A stretch of DNA of 37,181 bases from an uncultured Bacteroidota bacterium (lineage in GTDB: Bacteria; Bacteroidota; Bacteroidia; Flavobacteriales; Flavobacteriaceae), in assembly GCA_902512755.1 (NCBI GenBank), contig CABXKB010000013.1, forward strand, positions 1 to 37,181, read 5' to 3'. Made by a program: the position numbers and the translations under genes. This document shows, one piece after another, positions 1-8,983 of the stretch; position 1 is the first letter of the stretch, and each line of letters starts with the position of its first letter. The notes beneath the pieces were generated by a model. It was not told the DNA's origin and searched no databases. It worked only from the letters and a program-made list of their open reading frames with translations.

Positions 1-253
1 CTTCAGGAGTTCTGAATTCAAGGCAGCGAGCAGATTTCAATATTGTTCCACCTTTGTTGATTATATTGTTAACACTTCTAGGGTTCATGGGTTTTGTATT
101 GTTATCAATAAGGCCCTGATAACCTTTATAAATAGCTATACATTCTAAATTGTAAAATGCACATGTACGAACTACAGCGCGAACAGCAGCATTCATTCCT
201 GGAGCATCTCCTCCTGAGGTAAGAACTCCAATACGCTTTATGTTATTCTTCAT
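1..253 (-). CDS. pfkA: 6-phosphofructokinase, N-terminal part (gene runs off the left edge)
   Basis: The minus strand from the ATG at 253-251 reads MKNNIKRIGVLTSGGDAPGM and continues with NAAVRAVVR, the ATP-binding N-terminus of bacterial ATP-dependent phosphofructokinase (glycolysis, fructose-6-phosphate to fructose-1,6-bisphosphate, cytoplasm). The later IYKGYQGL and INKGGTILKSAR stretches align with the same positions of the E. coli PfkA N-terminal domain, including the SAR segment that contacts ATP. Only about 84 codons are in the window; the remainder lies to the left. The gene has its own candidate promoter at 270-298 and is separated from the upstream minus-strand tamB gene by a long hairpin, so it is probably transcribed independently. 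Identification is firm despite truncation. Confidence 0.93.
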   Translation of the reverse strand, partial: MKNNIKRIGVLTSGGDAPGMNAAVRAVVRTCAFYNLECIAIYKGYQGLIDNNTKPMNPRSVNNIINKGGTILKSARCLEFRTPE

Positions 254-269
254 TAATGTGGTTTCGCTG

Positions 270-298
270 CAAATTTAAATATTAAATTCATTGTACAA
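270..298 (-). promoter_or_regulatory. candidate Bacteroidota promoter of pfkA
   Basis: On the minus strand TAAATTTG (277-270) matches the Bacteroidota -7 consensus TAnnTTTG exactly. A TTG (298-296) lies 18 bases upstream, where the -33 element is expected. The predicted transcript would start about 10 bases before the pfkA ATG, giving a very short leader. The motif match is seen; the function is inferred. Confidence 0.5.
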
Positions 299-302
299 TA
301 AC

Positions 303-338
303 AAGGCAAGAGTTTTTACAAAAAACTACGCTTGCCTT
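303..338 (-). terminator. nested long hairpin between tamB and pfkA
   Basis: AAGGCAAG (303-310) pairs with CTTGCCTT (331-338). Inside it AGTTTTT (311-317) pairs with AAAAACT (321-327) around an ACA loop, with a three-base bulge, giving about 15 paired bases. It lies 5 bases past the tamB stop codon. There is no clean U-tract on the minus strand (GTTATTG follows), so termination is less certain than the structure itself. Confidence 0.5.
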
Positions 339-343
339 ATAAT

Positions 344-3300
344 TCAATTCTTTTTTACAAATTTAATTATTTCGCTATTTATATTTTTGCCAAGGGAGTC
401 CACTACTCCTATTGATTTTTTTTTATTAGAAACTATTTTTTGAATCATCCCCTTAAATGTATTAAAATCAACATCATAAGAAAGTCCTACACCTTGTGTA
501 TAACCTAATTCATCTCCAATGTAGCGAAATTCATTCTCTTTATTAAACACCTTAGCTCTAAGAGAACCTTCATCATTTAAAATAAAATCAATTTGGACAT
601 TTCCTACAATTAATGTTTGCTCTAAACCTCCGACAGGCACACCAATTTTACCATTTAAAAGAATTTTATCACTTATTTTAGTAGAAAGTGTGAAACCTAA
701 TCGGTCCTCTGTAGCAATGTCTAAAAGTGCACTTTTATCACCTTGAAGGTAATCAATCCCTACTTTTAATTTATCATCATCCTCACTTATTAAATTACTC
801 ACAATATCAGATGCTTTTTGATATAAATTGTTTGTAATTCCCTGCATTGAGACACTCACCTCATTTATAAAAATACCTTGAGAAAGCAGTGAAATTGCTT
901 GCAGTTGACTTCTTTGAGGATCCGATAATCGGTAGTTAATTTCAGAAGCAACTGTGCCGCTGGTATTTGGAAAATTAATTTCAAAAATAGGATCATCAGG
1001 TTTAAGCAGGTTGCCTTGTAGGCGAATTAATACCTCAGTTGGTATCTTTTTATTAAAATTAGGATTATCAAGTAATAATGCAGGATTTGCTCCTCCGGGG
1101 ACATCATAAACAGCCTCAAGAGACATTTGGGCGTCTAAAGGGTTACCTTCCCAAAGTATAGTGCCCCCTGGTTTTAAATTAAATTTTTTATCTATCACTC
1201 CTAGATTTTTAAAATTATAAATGCCGTCAACAGTTATAAAATCTCCCCACATATTAAACTTACCTTTTGTGTTTATTTCCATAAATAAGTTCCCAGCTCC
1301 ACTTCCGCTTAGATAGCTGCCCGTATCCTTATCAATAACAATTTCAATAGTAGCATTATTATTTACATCCAGTTCAAAATCTAGCTCCAATCCTTTAATG
1401 TCTTTTAAAACTTTACTTTTTTCTGTATTTTTAAAACGAGTACTTGCTTTTTTATTTACAAAACTAACAAATGAAATATCGGATAAACCATAGCTTTCAG
1501 CCCAAGGAATTTTAATGGAAGTGCCTTCTTCAGTGTTCCCTTTTAATGATATTTTTAAACTTTTCGTTGGTCCTTCTATCATAACAGATCCGTCAAGGTA
1601 TCCCTGTCCAAAAAACAATGATTCTGATTTTTGTTTTTTGTTAAGTAACAACATCCTATCAGAGCTTATATTTAAGTTTGCTAGCCAGTTGGAGAAATTT
1701 GAGTGAGAAAAACTTCCGCTCATTAGCGCAGAAGTACCCTTAACATTATCTTGAAGCACGGAAGATTTAAATATAAAGCTTTTATTATTTAAAGTAACAT
1801 TTGTAGACTCAACATCATATTTTACGTTAAGAAAAGGGACTGAAAAACCTCCATTAACCCAACTTAAACTACCATTGTGTTTAATATCAGTTAATGAACC
1901 TAAAAGGGTCAAAGAACCACCAACTTTTCCGCGAATATCGTTTAATGATTTCTTCCCTAGTGGAGAAAGAAAAGCTATATCTAAATCATTAAAATTTAAA
2001 TTAAAGTTTAAATTTGGATCTTCTATACCTTGCCAAAGACCTTTTGCTTCAATACTTGTAGTTGTCCCTTTACGTAAATTAAGACTTGCTATGTAAGTAT
2101 TAAGCTTAGTATTTCCTTTAGATGCAAATCTTAGATTTCCTAAGTGATTATTATTTATGTTTAAATCCCTAACATTAGTATCTATGTCTAATTGATTTTT
2201 TGAAGATGAACGAACGATATTAGCATTTAAATTTATTTCTCCAGCTATCTCAAAGGTTGGAATTGTTGGGAGTATATTTTCGAGTAATACATTTGTTACA
2301 TCCAATTTTAAATCAAAAAAATCATTGTTCAAATACCTTCCGTAAATTGAAAGTGACTGGTTTCCTGATGAAGCATAAAGCGAATTCAAAAGTATTTCCT
2401 TAGATTTTGTTGAATAGCTAATCTTTTGATTACTCAAATCCAAAGGGTTGACTGTCCAAACGCTTATACCCAAAGGGATTATAGATTTTTTAAAGCCAAA
2501 ATAAGAAGTTCCTTTATTATCATTTGTGTGATAAAAATTGACTTCAAACGGAGATTTTGAAGAGGTAGGTCCTTGGAACTCTGAATGAAAAAAAAGTGTA
2601 TCTCTTTTTTTTGTGCTAACGAGATTAAAATCTTTTCCTTTGAAGTACTTATTAGAAATGTTTTTTACACTTAAATAAGAGTTGAGTAATGGATTTTTTG
2701 TGTCGAACTCAAAATGTAGTTTTTCAAATTGAACTTCTTTATATCTAATAAGAGGAGTGTCCAAGATCAATTTACTACTGGATTCATTTGTATTTATAAT
2801 TCCGTTTAAAGTTATATTTTCAGATATTGAAAAACTAGGATACATTGCATCCAATAATTTTTTATAAATTTTTAATTTAAACTTTACGTTTTGTTTGCTA
2901 GTAACATTCTTTTTTGGCAAAAATGGATATACCTGATGAAATGAATTTTGAAATAAAGCACTTAGCTCTGAAATTTTAAATTCTCCTTTTATCTCACCTT
3001 CAATACAATCTGAATTTACTATTTTTAAAAAGTTTATATTGTTTATCGAATCATGTTTAATAGATATGGGATTGAGTGTTACAGTTTGAATTTCATTTTC
3101 AATAGTAGCTGACGAAATATTTATGTTGCCTTTCAAATCATCAATATTTCCACCTTTAATGTTAGACGAAATGATTCCTTTAAATTCTTTTTTCCCCTTA
3201 CCCGACATAAACCCTATGGTATTTAAGTCCAAACTTTCGATATTGGCTAATAATGTTGTTTGAGGAATATTTAGATTATAATTATATAAAGCATCACTCT

Positions 3301-4732
3301 TTAATTTAATGTGATGAGAATTTATAGTTAATCTATTTCGAAATTGACTTTCTTCAATTCTTCCTTCCATTTCAATGCCATCAATATTAAACTTTTTGGA
3401 TGAAATTGTTGAGTTCTTTAATTTCCAGGAAAAAAATGGATTTTCTTTATCTAAATAATCTCCTTTTACTGATAGATTTCCTCCAAATTGAAAGTTTATT
3501 TTTTTTGAAATCCACCTTGATAATTCTAAATTGATAAAGTTCGCTTTTACTGAAAAGCTTTTGTGCAAATTTCTTCGATCAAAAATACCATTCATTAAAA
3601 AATTACCCCAAGAATTTTTTGAGTTAAAATTAAAACTAATGGAGTCATTTGAAATTAAACTTGTCCCTTTAAGTTTAATATTTGGTATATTATTTAGCTT
3701 CTGCTTTAGTTCATTTGGTATAAAGGTAATAGGTTGAAGTTTTTGAGTCTTAATTAGAAGAGAATCTATCAAAAATTCCAAGCTTAAGTCATCTGCATCG
3801 AATATGTTTTTTGCATATGCATTACCCTGAAAATCTAGAATTGAATTTGATGCTTTAAGATTATTAAACTCTAATGATGACAACTTGCCATGAGTAACAA
3901 AAGAAGCCTCTAATGAGGAAAAGTTTTTTAATTTTTGACTTTCTGGAAACAAACTTTTAAAATCCCAATAACTTGCTAAAGCCTCCATGTCTATAACACC
4001 ATTTGAACTAAAATTTTTAAAGCTTTGATTCAATCCTAATAATCTTAAACGTCCGTTAAAGAAGTTTTTTCCAGAGGTTAACTGCAAATTTTCTAAATAT
4101 AATTCTCCAGGCTCATAGTTTAAAAGGGTGTTTATTTTAAATGACTTTGCATTAGGCGAACTTGTTTGACCTTCAAAGTTTTCTAGCACAACCTTTAGAC
4201 TGTTATCTTCAAAGCTTAATTTTTTTGCTTTAATAATTAAAGAATCTAAATAAACGGGACGCAATTCTATTTTGGATTCATCTTCATAAATAAAAGTTAT
4301 TTGTTCCAAATCAACCTCGTCAATTTTAAAAACCACTTTTTGATCATTTATGGAGTCCTTAATAAATTTATCGAAAAGGATTTTTAAAGAATGAGTACTT
4401 TCGTCTTTGTATTTTTTTAAATTTAAGAAAATACCCTTTGCGCTAAAATTAGATATTTCAAAATAGTTTTCATTTAAACGCTTAAGGTCAAGCAAAGATG
4501 TTTCTATGGCTTTAACATATAGTAATGTGTCTTTATGGTGGTCTTCTAGGTAAAAGTTTCTAAACTCTAATTTTCCATCCCAACTTAGTTGCAGGTTTTC
4601 AAAAGCGATTTTCTGTTGGGTGGTTTTGGTAAAGTTTTGTGTAAGTTTCTTTACGATCCTAGTTTGTATATAAGAAGTTGAGATCAATCCTATAAGGATA
4701 ATCCCTAGGAATAATATGCTTCCTAAAAGCAT
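344..4732 (-). CDS. tamB: TamB-family translocation/assembly module protein
   Basis: A very long protein of about 1462 residues with one N-terminal membrane anchor (MLLGSILFLG and onward). A long central part of repetitive short beta-strands rich in N, K, S and L follows. The C-terminal region has the TamB/DUF490 look (GTVASEINYRL, then DKLKVGIDYLQGD and LNGKIGVPVGG near the end). TamB-family (AsmA-like) proteins span the periplasm and work in outer-membrane protein assembly or lipid transport. The gene is divergent from tsaD. The ATG at 4732 is used; a TTG lies directly before it. The open frame continues upstream to a stop at 4771-4769 and encodes a basic stretch (IKKTYKIP) that would make a natural N-terminus for the anchor, but has no ordinary start codon, so the true start is uncertain. 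Confidence 0.85.
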   Translation of the reverse strand: MLLGSILFLGIILIGLISTSYIQTRIVKKLTQNFTKTTQQKIAFENLQLSWDGKLEFRNFYLEDHHKDTLLYVKAIETSLLDLKRLNENYFEISNFSAKGIFLNLKKYKDESTHSLKILFDKFIKDSINDQKVVFKIDEVDLEQITFIYEDESKIELRPVYLDSLIIKAKKLSFEDNSLKVVLENFEGQTSSPNAKSFKINTLLNYEPGELYLENLQLTSGKNFFNGRLRLLGLNQSFKNFSSNGVIDMEALASYWDFKSLFPESQKLKNFSSLEASFVTHGKLSSLEFNNLKASNSILDFQGNAYAKNIFDADDLSLEFLIDSLLIKTQKLQPITFIPNELKQKLNNIPNIKLKGTSLISNDSISFNFNSKNSWGNFLMNGIFDRRNLHKSFSVKANFINLELSRWISKKINFQFGGNLSVKGDYLDKENPFFSWKLKNSTISSKKFNIDGIEMEGRIEESQFRNRLTINSHHIKLKSDALYNYNLNIPQTTLLANIESLDLNTIGFMSGKGKKEFKGIISSNIKGGNIDDLKGNINISSATIENEIQTVTLNPISIKHDSINNINFLKIVNSDCIEGEIKGEFKISELSALFQNSFHQVYPFLPKKNVTSKQNVKFKLKIYKKLLDAMYPSFSISENITLNGIINTNESSSKLILDTPLIRYKEVQFEKLHFEFDTKNPLLNSYLSVKNISNKYFKGKDFNLVSTKKRDTLFFHSEFQGPTSSKSPFEVNFYHTNDNKGTSYFGFKKSIIPLGISVWTVNPLDLSNQKISYSTKSKEILLNSLYASSGNQSLSIYGRYLNNDFFDLKLDVTNVLLENILPTIPTFEIAGEINLNANIVRSSSKNQLDIDTNVRDLNINNNHLGNLRFASKGNTKLNTYIASLNLRKGTTTSIEAKGLWQGIEDPNLNFNLNFNDLDIAFLSPLGKKSLNDIRGKVGGSLTLLGSLTDIKHNGSLSWVNGGFSVPFLNVKYDVESTNVTLNNKSFIFKSSVLQDNVKGTSALMSGSFSHSNFSNWLANLNISSDRMLLLNKKQKSESLFFGQGYLDGSVMIEGPTKSLKISLKGNTEEGTSIKIPWAESYGLSDISFVSFVNKKASTRFKNTEKSKVLKDIKGLELDFELDVNNNATIEIVIDKDTGSYLSGSGAGNLFMEINTKGKFNMWGDFITVDGIYNFKNLGVIDKKFNLKPGGTILWEGNPLDAQMSLEAVYDVPGGANPALLLDNPNFNKKIPTEVLIRLQGNLLKPDDPIFEINFPNTSGTVASEINYRLSDPQRSQLQAISLLSQGIFINEVSVSMQGITNNLYQKASDIVSNLISEDDDKLKVGIDYLQGDKSALLDIATEDRLGFTLSTKISDKILLNGKIGVPVGGLEQTLIVGNVQIDFILNDEGSLRAKVFNKENEFRYIGDELGYTQGVGLSYDVDFNTFKGMIQKIVSNKKKSIGVVDSLGKNINSEIIKFVKKN

Positions 4733-4769
4733 CAACGGTATTTTGTATGTCTTTTTAATGCTAATCGTT

Positions 4770-4777
4770 TATTTTTG
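4770..4777 (+). promoter_or_regulatory. candidate -7 element for tsaD operon
   Basis: TATTTTTG matches TAnnTTTG and lies 19 bases before the tsaD ATG, in the 64-base gap between the divergent tamB and tsaD genes. The nearest upstream TTTG (4742-4745) is 24 bases away, longer than usual, so the -33 element is doubtful. Confidence 0.35.
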
Positions 4778-4796
4778 TAACGTTATTTAAAACTCA

Positions 4797-5816
4797 ATGT
4801 TGCGCGAAACTGATATTATACTTGCCATTGAATCTTCATGTGATGATACTGCTGCTGCGGTATTGAAAGGCCGAAAAGTACTATCCAACTGCATTGCTAA
4901 TCAAAATTTGATTCACAAAGCTTATGGAGGAATTGTTCCAGAACTTGCTTCACGCGCACATCAGTCCAAAATCATTCCTGTAGTCTCGCAAGCATTGACA
5001 GAAGCAAATATCGATAAAAAAGAGTTAACTGCAATCGCATATACCCAAGGACCTGGCTTACTAGGTTCTCTACTGGTGGGAAGTTCATTTGGAAAATCTA
5101 TGGCCATCGCCCTTAATTTGCCTTTACTACCTATAAATCACATGCAAGGACATCTTCTAGCTCACTACATTGAAAATGAAAACATAACACCCCCGGTCTT
5201 TCCATTTCTAGGAGTCACTCTTTCTGGTGGACATACCCAGCTTATTTTGGTCAAAGAATATTTTGAAATGGAACTAATTGGAACTACACTAGATGATGCT
5301 ATTGGAGAGGCTTTTGATAAATGTGGTAAGCGGATGGGGCTAAATTATCCAGCGGGACATCAAATTGACAAACTTGCCCAAGATGGTGATCACTTGCGAT
5401 TTACTTTTCCGATAACCAACCTTAAAAAATATGACGTTAGTTATAGTGGCGTTAAAACTGCATTCACAAACTTTATTCAAAAACAAAAAGATCCTGATTT
5501 TGTTACTAAGCATCTAAACGATCTTTGTGCAAGCTTACAGTATACTTTGATCCAAATTATTTTAAATAAGATTGAAAAAGCCGCTCAAGATTATGGTATT
5601 AATCAAATTGTTATTGGCGGTGGAGTTGCAGCAAATTCAGAAATTAGAAAGCAATTAAAAAATATTTCAAAATCTAAGGATTGGGAAGTGTTTCTTCCTT
5701 CTTTATCCTTAACCACCGATAATGCTGCTATGATTGGCGTAGCCGGTTATTACAAACTTCAGCAAAATAAATACGGTAGTATTTCCGACAGTGCTCAAGC
5801 TAGATTAAAAATATAA
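4797..5816 (+). CDS. tsaD: tRNA N6-adenosine threonylcarbamoyltransferase TsaD
   Basis: 339 residues, the usual length for TsaD (Kae1/Gcp/YgjD), which transfers threonylcarbamoyl to A37 of ANN-decoding tRNAs in the cytoplasm. Visible hallmarks are IESSCDDT (residues 11-18), YGGIVPELASRAH (43-55), the metal-binding HMQGH with H115 and H119, LSGGHTQL, GEAFDKCGK, GGGVAANSE and TDNAAMIG. All expected catalytic and metal residues appear present. It is first of a plus-strand run, with rsmE starting 3 bases after its stop codon, and is divergent from tamB. Confidence 0.97.
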   Translation: MLRETDIILAIESSCDDTAAAVLKGRKVLSNCIANQNLIHKAYGGIVPELASRAHQSKIIPVVSQALTEANIDKKELTAIAYTQGPGLLGSLLVGSSFGKSMAIALNLPLLPINHMQGHLLAHYIENENITPPVFPFLGVTLSGGHTQLILVKEYFEMELIGTTLDDAIGEAFDKCGKRMGLNYPAGHQIDKLAQDGDHLRFTFPITNLKKYDVSYSGVKTAFTNFIQKQKDPDFVTKHLNDLCASLQYTLIQIILNKIEKAAQDYGINQIVIGGGVAANSEIRKQLKNISKSKDWEVFLPSLSLTTDNAAMIGVAGYYKLQQNKYGSISDSAQARLKI

Positions 5817-5818
5817 GT

Positions 5819-6526
5819 ATGCTTTTATTCCACGATACTCAAATTAAAATAGAAACACAAAATTTTATTTTCCAACGATCTGATAGCAAACATCTCGCAA
5901 AAGTTTTAAGAAAGGGAATAGGAACTGAAATTAAAATTACAGATGGAAAAGGAATTGAATGGACCGGTAAACTCACATTTTTAACTCCACAAAAAGTCTG
6001 TGCTAAAAAAATTGAAGCAGTAAAGCATGACCGCCCTAAAAAACTAATTCACTTAGCTATTGCACCTACAAAAAGTAATGAAAGGATGGAATGGTTAGTG
6101 GAAAAACTGACTGAATTAGGAATTTCCTCTATAACTCCAATTCTTTGTAAACACTCTGAGAGAAAAGTTATAAAAACTAAAAGACTAATAAAAATTGCTA
6201 TTTCGGCCCTTAAGCAGTCAAATCAATTTTTTCTTCCAGAAATTAAGCCAATCACTTCTTTTAAAGATTTTTTAAAAACACTTCAACATTCAGGATTAAT
6301 AGCCCACTGTCATCCTACTCCAAAAATAGCTTTGTCAGAGTATTTAATCCAAACAAATGAAATCAGCTTGTGTGTTGGACCTGAAGGAGATTTTAGTCCT
6401 TCTGAAATTGAATTAGCTACCTTATCAGGATTAACACCTGTAAGTCTGGGTAAGCAAAGATATAGAACTGAAACCGCAGGCATTTTAGGATGTCACAGTA
6501 TTTCACAACAATATCAAAAAAAATAA
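5819..6526 (+). CDS. rsmE: 16S rRNA (uracil1498-N3)-methyltransferase RsmE
   Basis: 235 residues, typical of RsmE, a SPOUT-class SAM-dependent methyltransferase acting on 16S rRNA. The N-terminal PUA-like part contains HLAKVLRKGIGTEIKITDGKG. The C-terminal knot carries the SAM-binding signature VGPEGDFSPSEI followed by SLGKQRYRTETAG, matching the LGxRILRxETA family motif. Another conserved block, KSNERMEWLVEKLTELG, lies in the middle. It starts only 3 bases after tsaD and is almost certainly co-transcribed with it. No defects are visible. Confidence 0.95.
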   Translation: MLLFHDTQIKIETQNFIFQRSDSKHLAKVLRKGIGTEIKITDGKGIEWTGKLTFLTPQKVCAKKIEAVKHDRPKKLIHLAIAPTKSNERMEWLVEKLTELGISSITPILCKHSERKVIKTKRLIKIAISALKQSNQFFLPEIKPITSFKDFLKTLQHSGLIAHCHPTPKIALSEYLIQTNEISLCVGPEGDFSPSEIELATLSGLTPVSLGKQRYRTETAGILGCHSISQQYQKK

Positions 6527-6553
6527 AGTTTTAAACTTTCATATCTTTAACAA

Positions 6554-7642
6554 ATGAATGCAAAAGAAATTACCAAAGGAATCTTTTGGGCAGTAATCCA
6601 AATCATAGGTTTATCCATAATTACCTGGTTACTTTTCCAGCTAAAAATACTTTTGATTTATATGCTTATTGCTGCGATTATCAGTTTAATTGGACGACCA
6701 ATAAATCAATTTTTAATTCAACGCTTTAAAATGCGTAACATCTTAGGGACAAGTATCACTATAATTATTTTATTAGGCTTTTTAATTAGTCTTTTTTCTC
6801 TTTTTTTGCCCCTTCTAATTCAACAAGGAGAGAACCTATCACTTTTAGAAGTTGATCTATTAAAGGGGAATATTGAAACTCTTGTAGAGGAAATTAGTGT
6901 TTACTTTCAATTAGACAATAGCTTTTGGCAACAACAAATTTCTGTAGAAAATCTCTTTCAAAATGTAAATTTTGGTCTTCTCCCTGAACTATTAAATCAA
7001 ACTTTAGAATTACTTGGAGGTTTCACTGTTGGCCTTTTTTCTGTAGTTTTCATACTATTCTTTTTCTTAAAAGATAGTCATCTTCAAAAGCGCATCATTT
7101 TAGCATTAGTTAATGATAAAATTACTAACCGTGTGGAAAAATCAATCGAAAAAACTAAGAACTTGCTTTCAAGATATTTTTTAGGATTATTACTTCAAAT
7201 AAGCATCTTATTAGTTATTTATAGTATTGTTTTAGGAATATTCAACGTGGAAAATGCTTTTATAATAGCTTTTCTATGCGCTTTGCTCAATTTGATTCCA
7301 TACCTGGGCCCTATAGTTGGTGCAGTATTAATGACGCTTTTAACAATGAGTAGTTTTATAGGTGCAGACTTTAGCTCAGTAATTCTCCCGAAAACTATTT
7401 TTGTCATGATTGGATTTTTTATTGGACAATTGATTGACAACTTCTTCAGCCAACCTTTTATCTTTTCTAACAGCGTGAAATCACATCCATTGGAAATCTT
7501 CATTGTGATACTTGCCTCAGGCACTTTGATAGGTCCCGTTGGTATGATTATAGCAATTCCACTTTATACAACACTTAAGGTAATCGGTCAAGAATTTCTC
7601 GCAGAAAATAAAATTGTTAAGTCACTAACCCGAAACTTCTAA
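6554..7642 (+). CDS. AI-2E family transporter (PF01594-type permease)
   Basis: 362 residues of membrane protein with about seven to eight hydrophobic helices. It has the family pattern of N-terminal helices, a soluble loop (about residues 95-140), then a C-terminal helix block with FFFLKDSHLQKRI, LNLIPYLGPIVGA and LEIFIVILASGTLIGPVGMIIAIPL. These match the AI-2E/PerM/YdiK-like family. Despite the family name, members do varied jobs (autoinducer export, sodium/proton antiport), so the substrate cannot be stated. It lies 27 bases after rsmE; TATCTTTA at 6542-6549 is a near match to a -7 element, so it may also have its own promoter. The next gene starts 3 bases after its stop. Confidence 0.88.
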   Translation: MNAKEITKGIFWAVIQIIGLSIITWLLFQLKILLIYMLIAAIISLIGRPINQFLIQRFKMRNILGTSITIIILLGFLISLFSLFLPLLIQQGENLSLLEVDLLKGNIETLVEEISVYFQLDNSFWQQQISVENLFQNVNFGLLPELLNQTLELLGGFTVGLFSVVFILFFFLKDSHLQKRIILALVNDKITNRVEKSIEKTKNLLSRYFLGLLLQISILLVIYSIVLGIFNVENAFIIAFLCALLNLIPYLGPIVGAVLMTLLTMSSFIGADFSSVILPKTIFVMIGFFIGQLIDNFFSQPFIFSNSVKSHPLEIFIVILASGTLIGPVGMIIAIPLYTTLKVIGQEFLAENKIVKSLTRNF

Positions 7643-7645
7643 TAA

Positions 7646-8935
7646 ATGAATAAAACGTATTTAATTTTATTTTTTATTGGAGGCTTAATTACCAATACAT
7701 ATTGCCAGAAACTCAGTAAAACCGAACTCAAAATCATTGAAAAGGCAAAAGCCTTCCATGAAGAAAGTATAGATTTTTTAGAAAAAGTTGTTAATATTAA
7801 TAGTGGCTCTCTAAATTCAAAGGGGGTTCGAGAAGTAGGTGATGTTTTTAGTAATGCTTTTAATGCCATTAATTTTAATACTCGCTGGATTGATATGCCT
7901 AAAGAGATGAATCGTGCGGGGCATCTTTTTGCTTCAATTAATGGTAAAAAAGGTAAAAAATTACTTTTGATCGGTCATTTGGATACGGTCTTTGAAGAAA
8001 ACAGTCCTTTTCAAACATTTATACGTCAGGATAGTATTGCATATGGTCCTGGGGCTAACGATATGAAAGGTGGAAATGTGGTTATACTTTATGCCTTAAA
8101 AGCCCTACAAGATCTTAATTTATTAAAAAAAGCTTCTATCACTGTAGCATTTACTGGAGATGAAGAAAGCACAGGAAAACCACTATCAATTTCACGCAAA
8201 GATTTAATCGAAGCTGGTAAAGAGGCTGATATTGCACTTGGTTTTGAAAATGCATCTGGTTTTGATTATGCTACTGTTGCTCGAAGAGGTTCATCTGGCT
8301 GGCGAGTCGAAACCCAAGGAAAACGATCTCATTCTTCAGGTATTTTTAATGATGTTGTGGGTGCTGGTGCTATTTTTGAAATGAGTAGGATTCTAAATGC
8401 TTTCTACGAGGAGGTTCGTGGTGAACAATATCTAACCTTTAACCCCGGAACGCTTCTTGGTGGAACTTTTGTAAACTATAACATTCAAAATAGCGGTGGT
8501 GAAGTATTTGGAAAGTCGAATGTCGTTGCTCAAAAGGCATTAGTATATGGAGGTCTACGTTTTATATCAGAAAAACAAAAAGAGAATGCACGTTCTAAAA
8601 TGCGAGAGATTGTTGCTCAAAATCTCCCTCACACCTCTGCAACTATAAGCTTTAACGACAGCTACCCTGCCATGGGTCCTTCAAAGGGTAATTTAGCATT
8701 GTTAGCTGAATTAGATCAGGTAAGCAAGGACATAGGACAAGGGGGTGTAAATCCTTATGACCCTCTAAAACGGGGTGCAGCAGATATATCATTTGTAGCA
8801 GATTATACAGATGGAATTGACGGACTAGGAACTATGGGTACTGGAGCACATACCCCTCAGGAAACAGTGAATCTAAAAACAATGAATGCATTGATACAAA
8901 GAAGTGCAATTTTAATTTATAGACTTACGCGCTAA
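7646..8935 (+). CDS. secreted M20 family metallopeptidase (glutamate carboxypeptidase-like)
   Basis: 429 residues beginning with a signal peptide (MNKTYLILFFIGG, cleavage near C20-Q21), so periplasmic or secreted. The dinuclear zinc motifs of M20 enzymes are all present: H111-L-D113 (IGHLDTV), D139 in GPGANDMKGG, E173-E174 in FTGDEES, and a C-terminal GTGAHTPQETVNL supplying the last histidine. The dimerisation domain lies between (RRGSSGWRVETQGKRSHSSG). The closest family look is carboxypeptidase G2, which removes C-terminal glutamate from peptides or folates, but the substrate is inferred only. It sits 3 bases after the AI-2E permease and is convergent with the next gene. Confidence 0.9.
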   Translation: MNKTYLILFFIGGLITNTYCQKLSKTELKIIEKAKAFHEESIDFLEKVVNINSGSLNSKGVREVGDVFSNAFNAINFNTRWIDMPKEMNRAGHLFASINGKKGKKLLLIGHLDTVFEENSPFQTFIRQDSIAYGPGANDMKGGNVVILYALKALQDLNLLKKASITVAFTGDEESTGKPLSISRKDLIEAGKEADIALGFENASGFDYATVARRGSSGWRVETQGKRSHSSGIFNDVVGAGAIFEMSRILNAFYEEVRGEQYLTFNPGTLLGGTFVNYNIQNSGGEVFGKSNVVAQKALVYGGLRFISEKQKENARSKMREIVAQNLPHTSATISFNDSYPAMGPSKGNLALLAELDQVSKDIGQGGVNPYDPLKRGAADISFVADYTDGIDGLGTMGTGAHTPQETVNLKTMNALIQRSAILIYRLTR

Positions 8936-8957
8936 ATTCAGTGATTTCATCGTGAAT
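8936..8957 (+). terminator. weak hairpin after the M20 peptidase gene
   Basis: ATTCA-G-TGAT (8936-8945) can pair with ATCG-TGAAT (8949-8957) with one bulged G and one G-U pair, starting immediately after the stop codon. The downstream T-tract is weak (AATTTACTT). It is a possible terminator between convergent genes. Confidence 0.3.
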
Positions 8958-8983
8958 AATTTACTTAAAAATAAGATTTCGTT

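Noticed and set aside
7219-7524. 101-codon open frame on the minus strand inside the AI-2E gene
   Set aside because: It lies wholly antisense to a well-recognised membrane-protein gene, has no family match or signal, and follows from the sense codon use.
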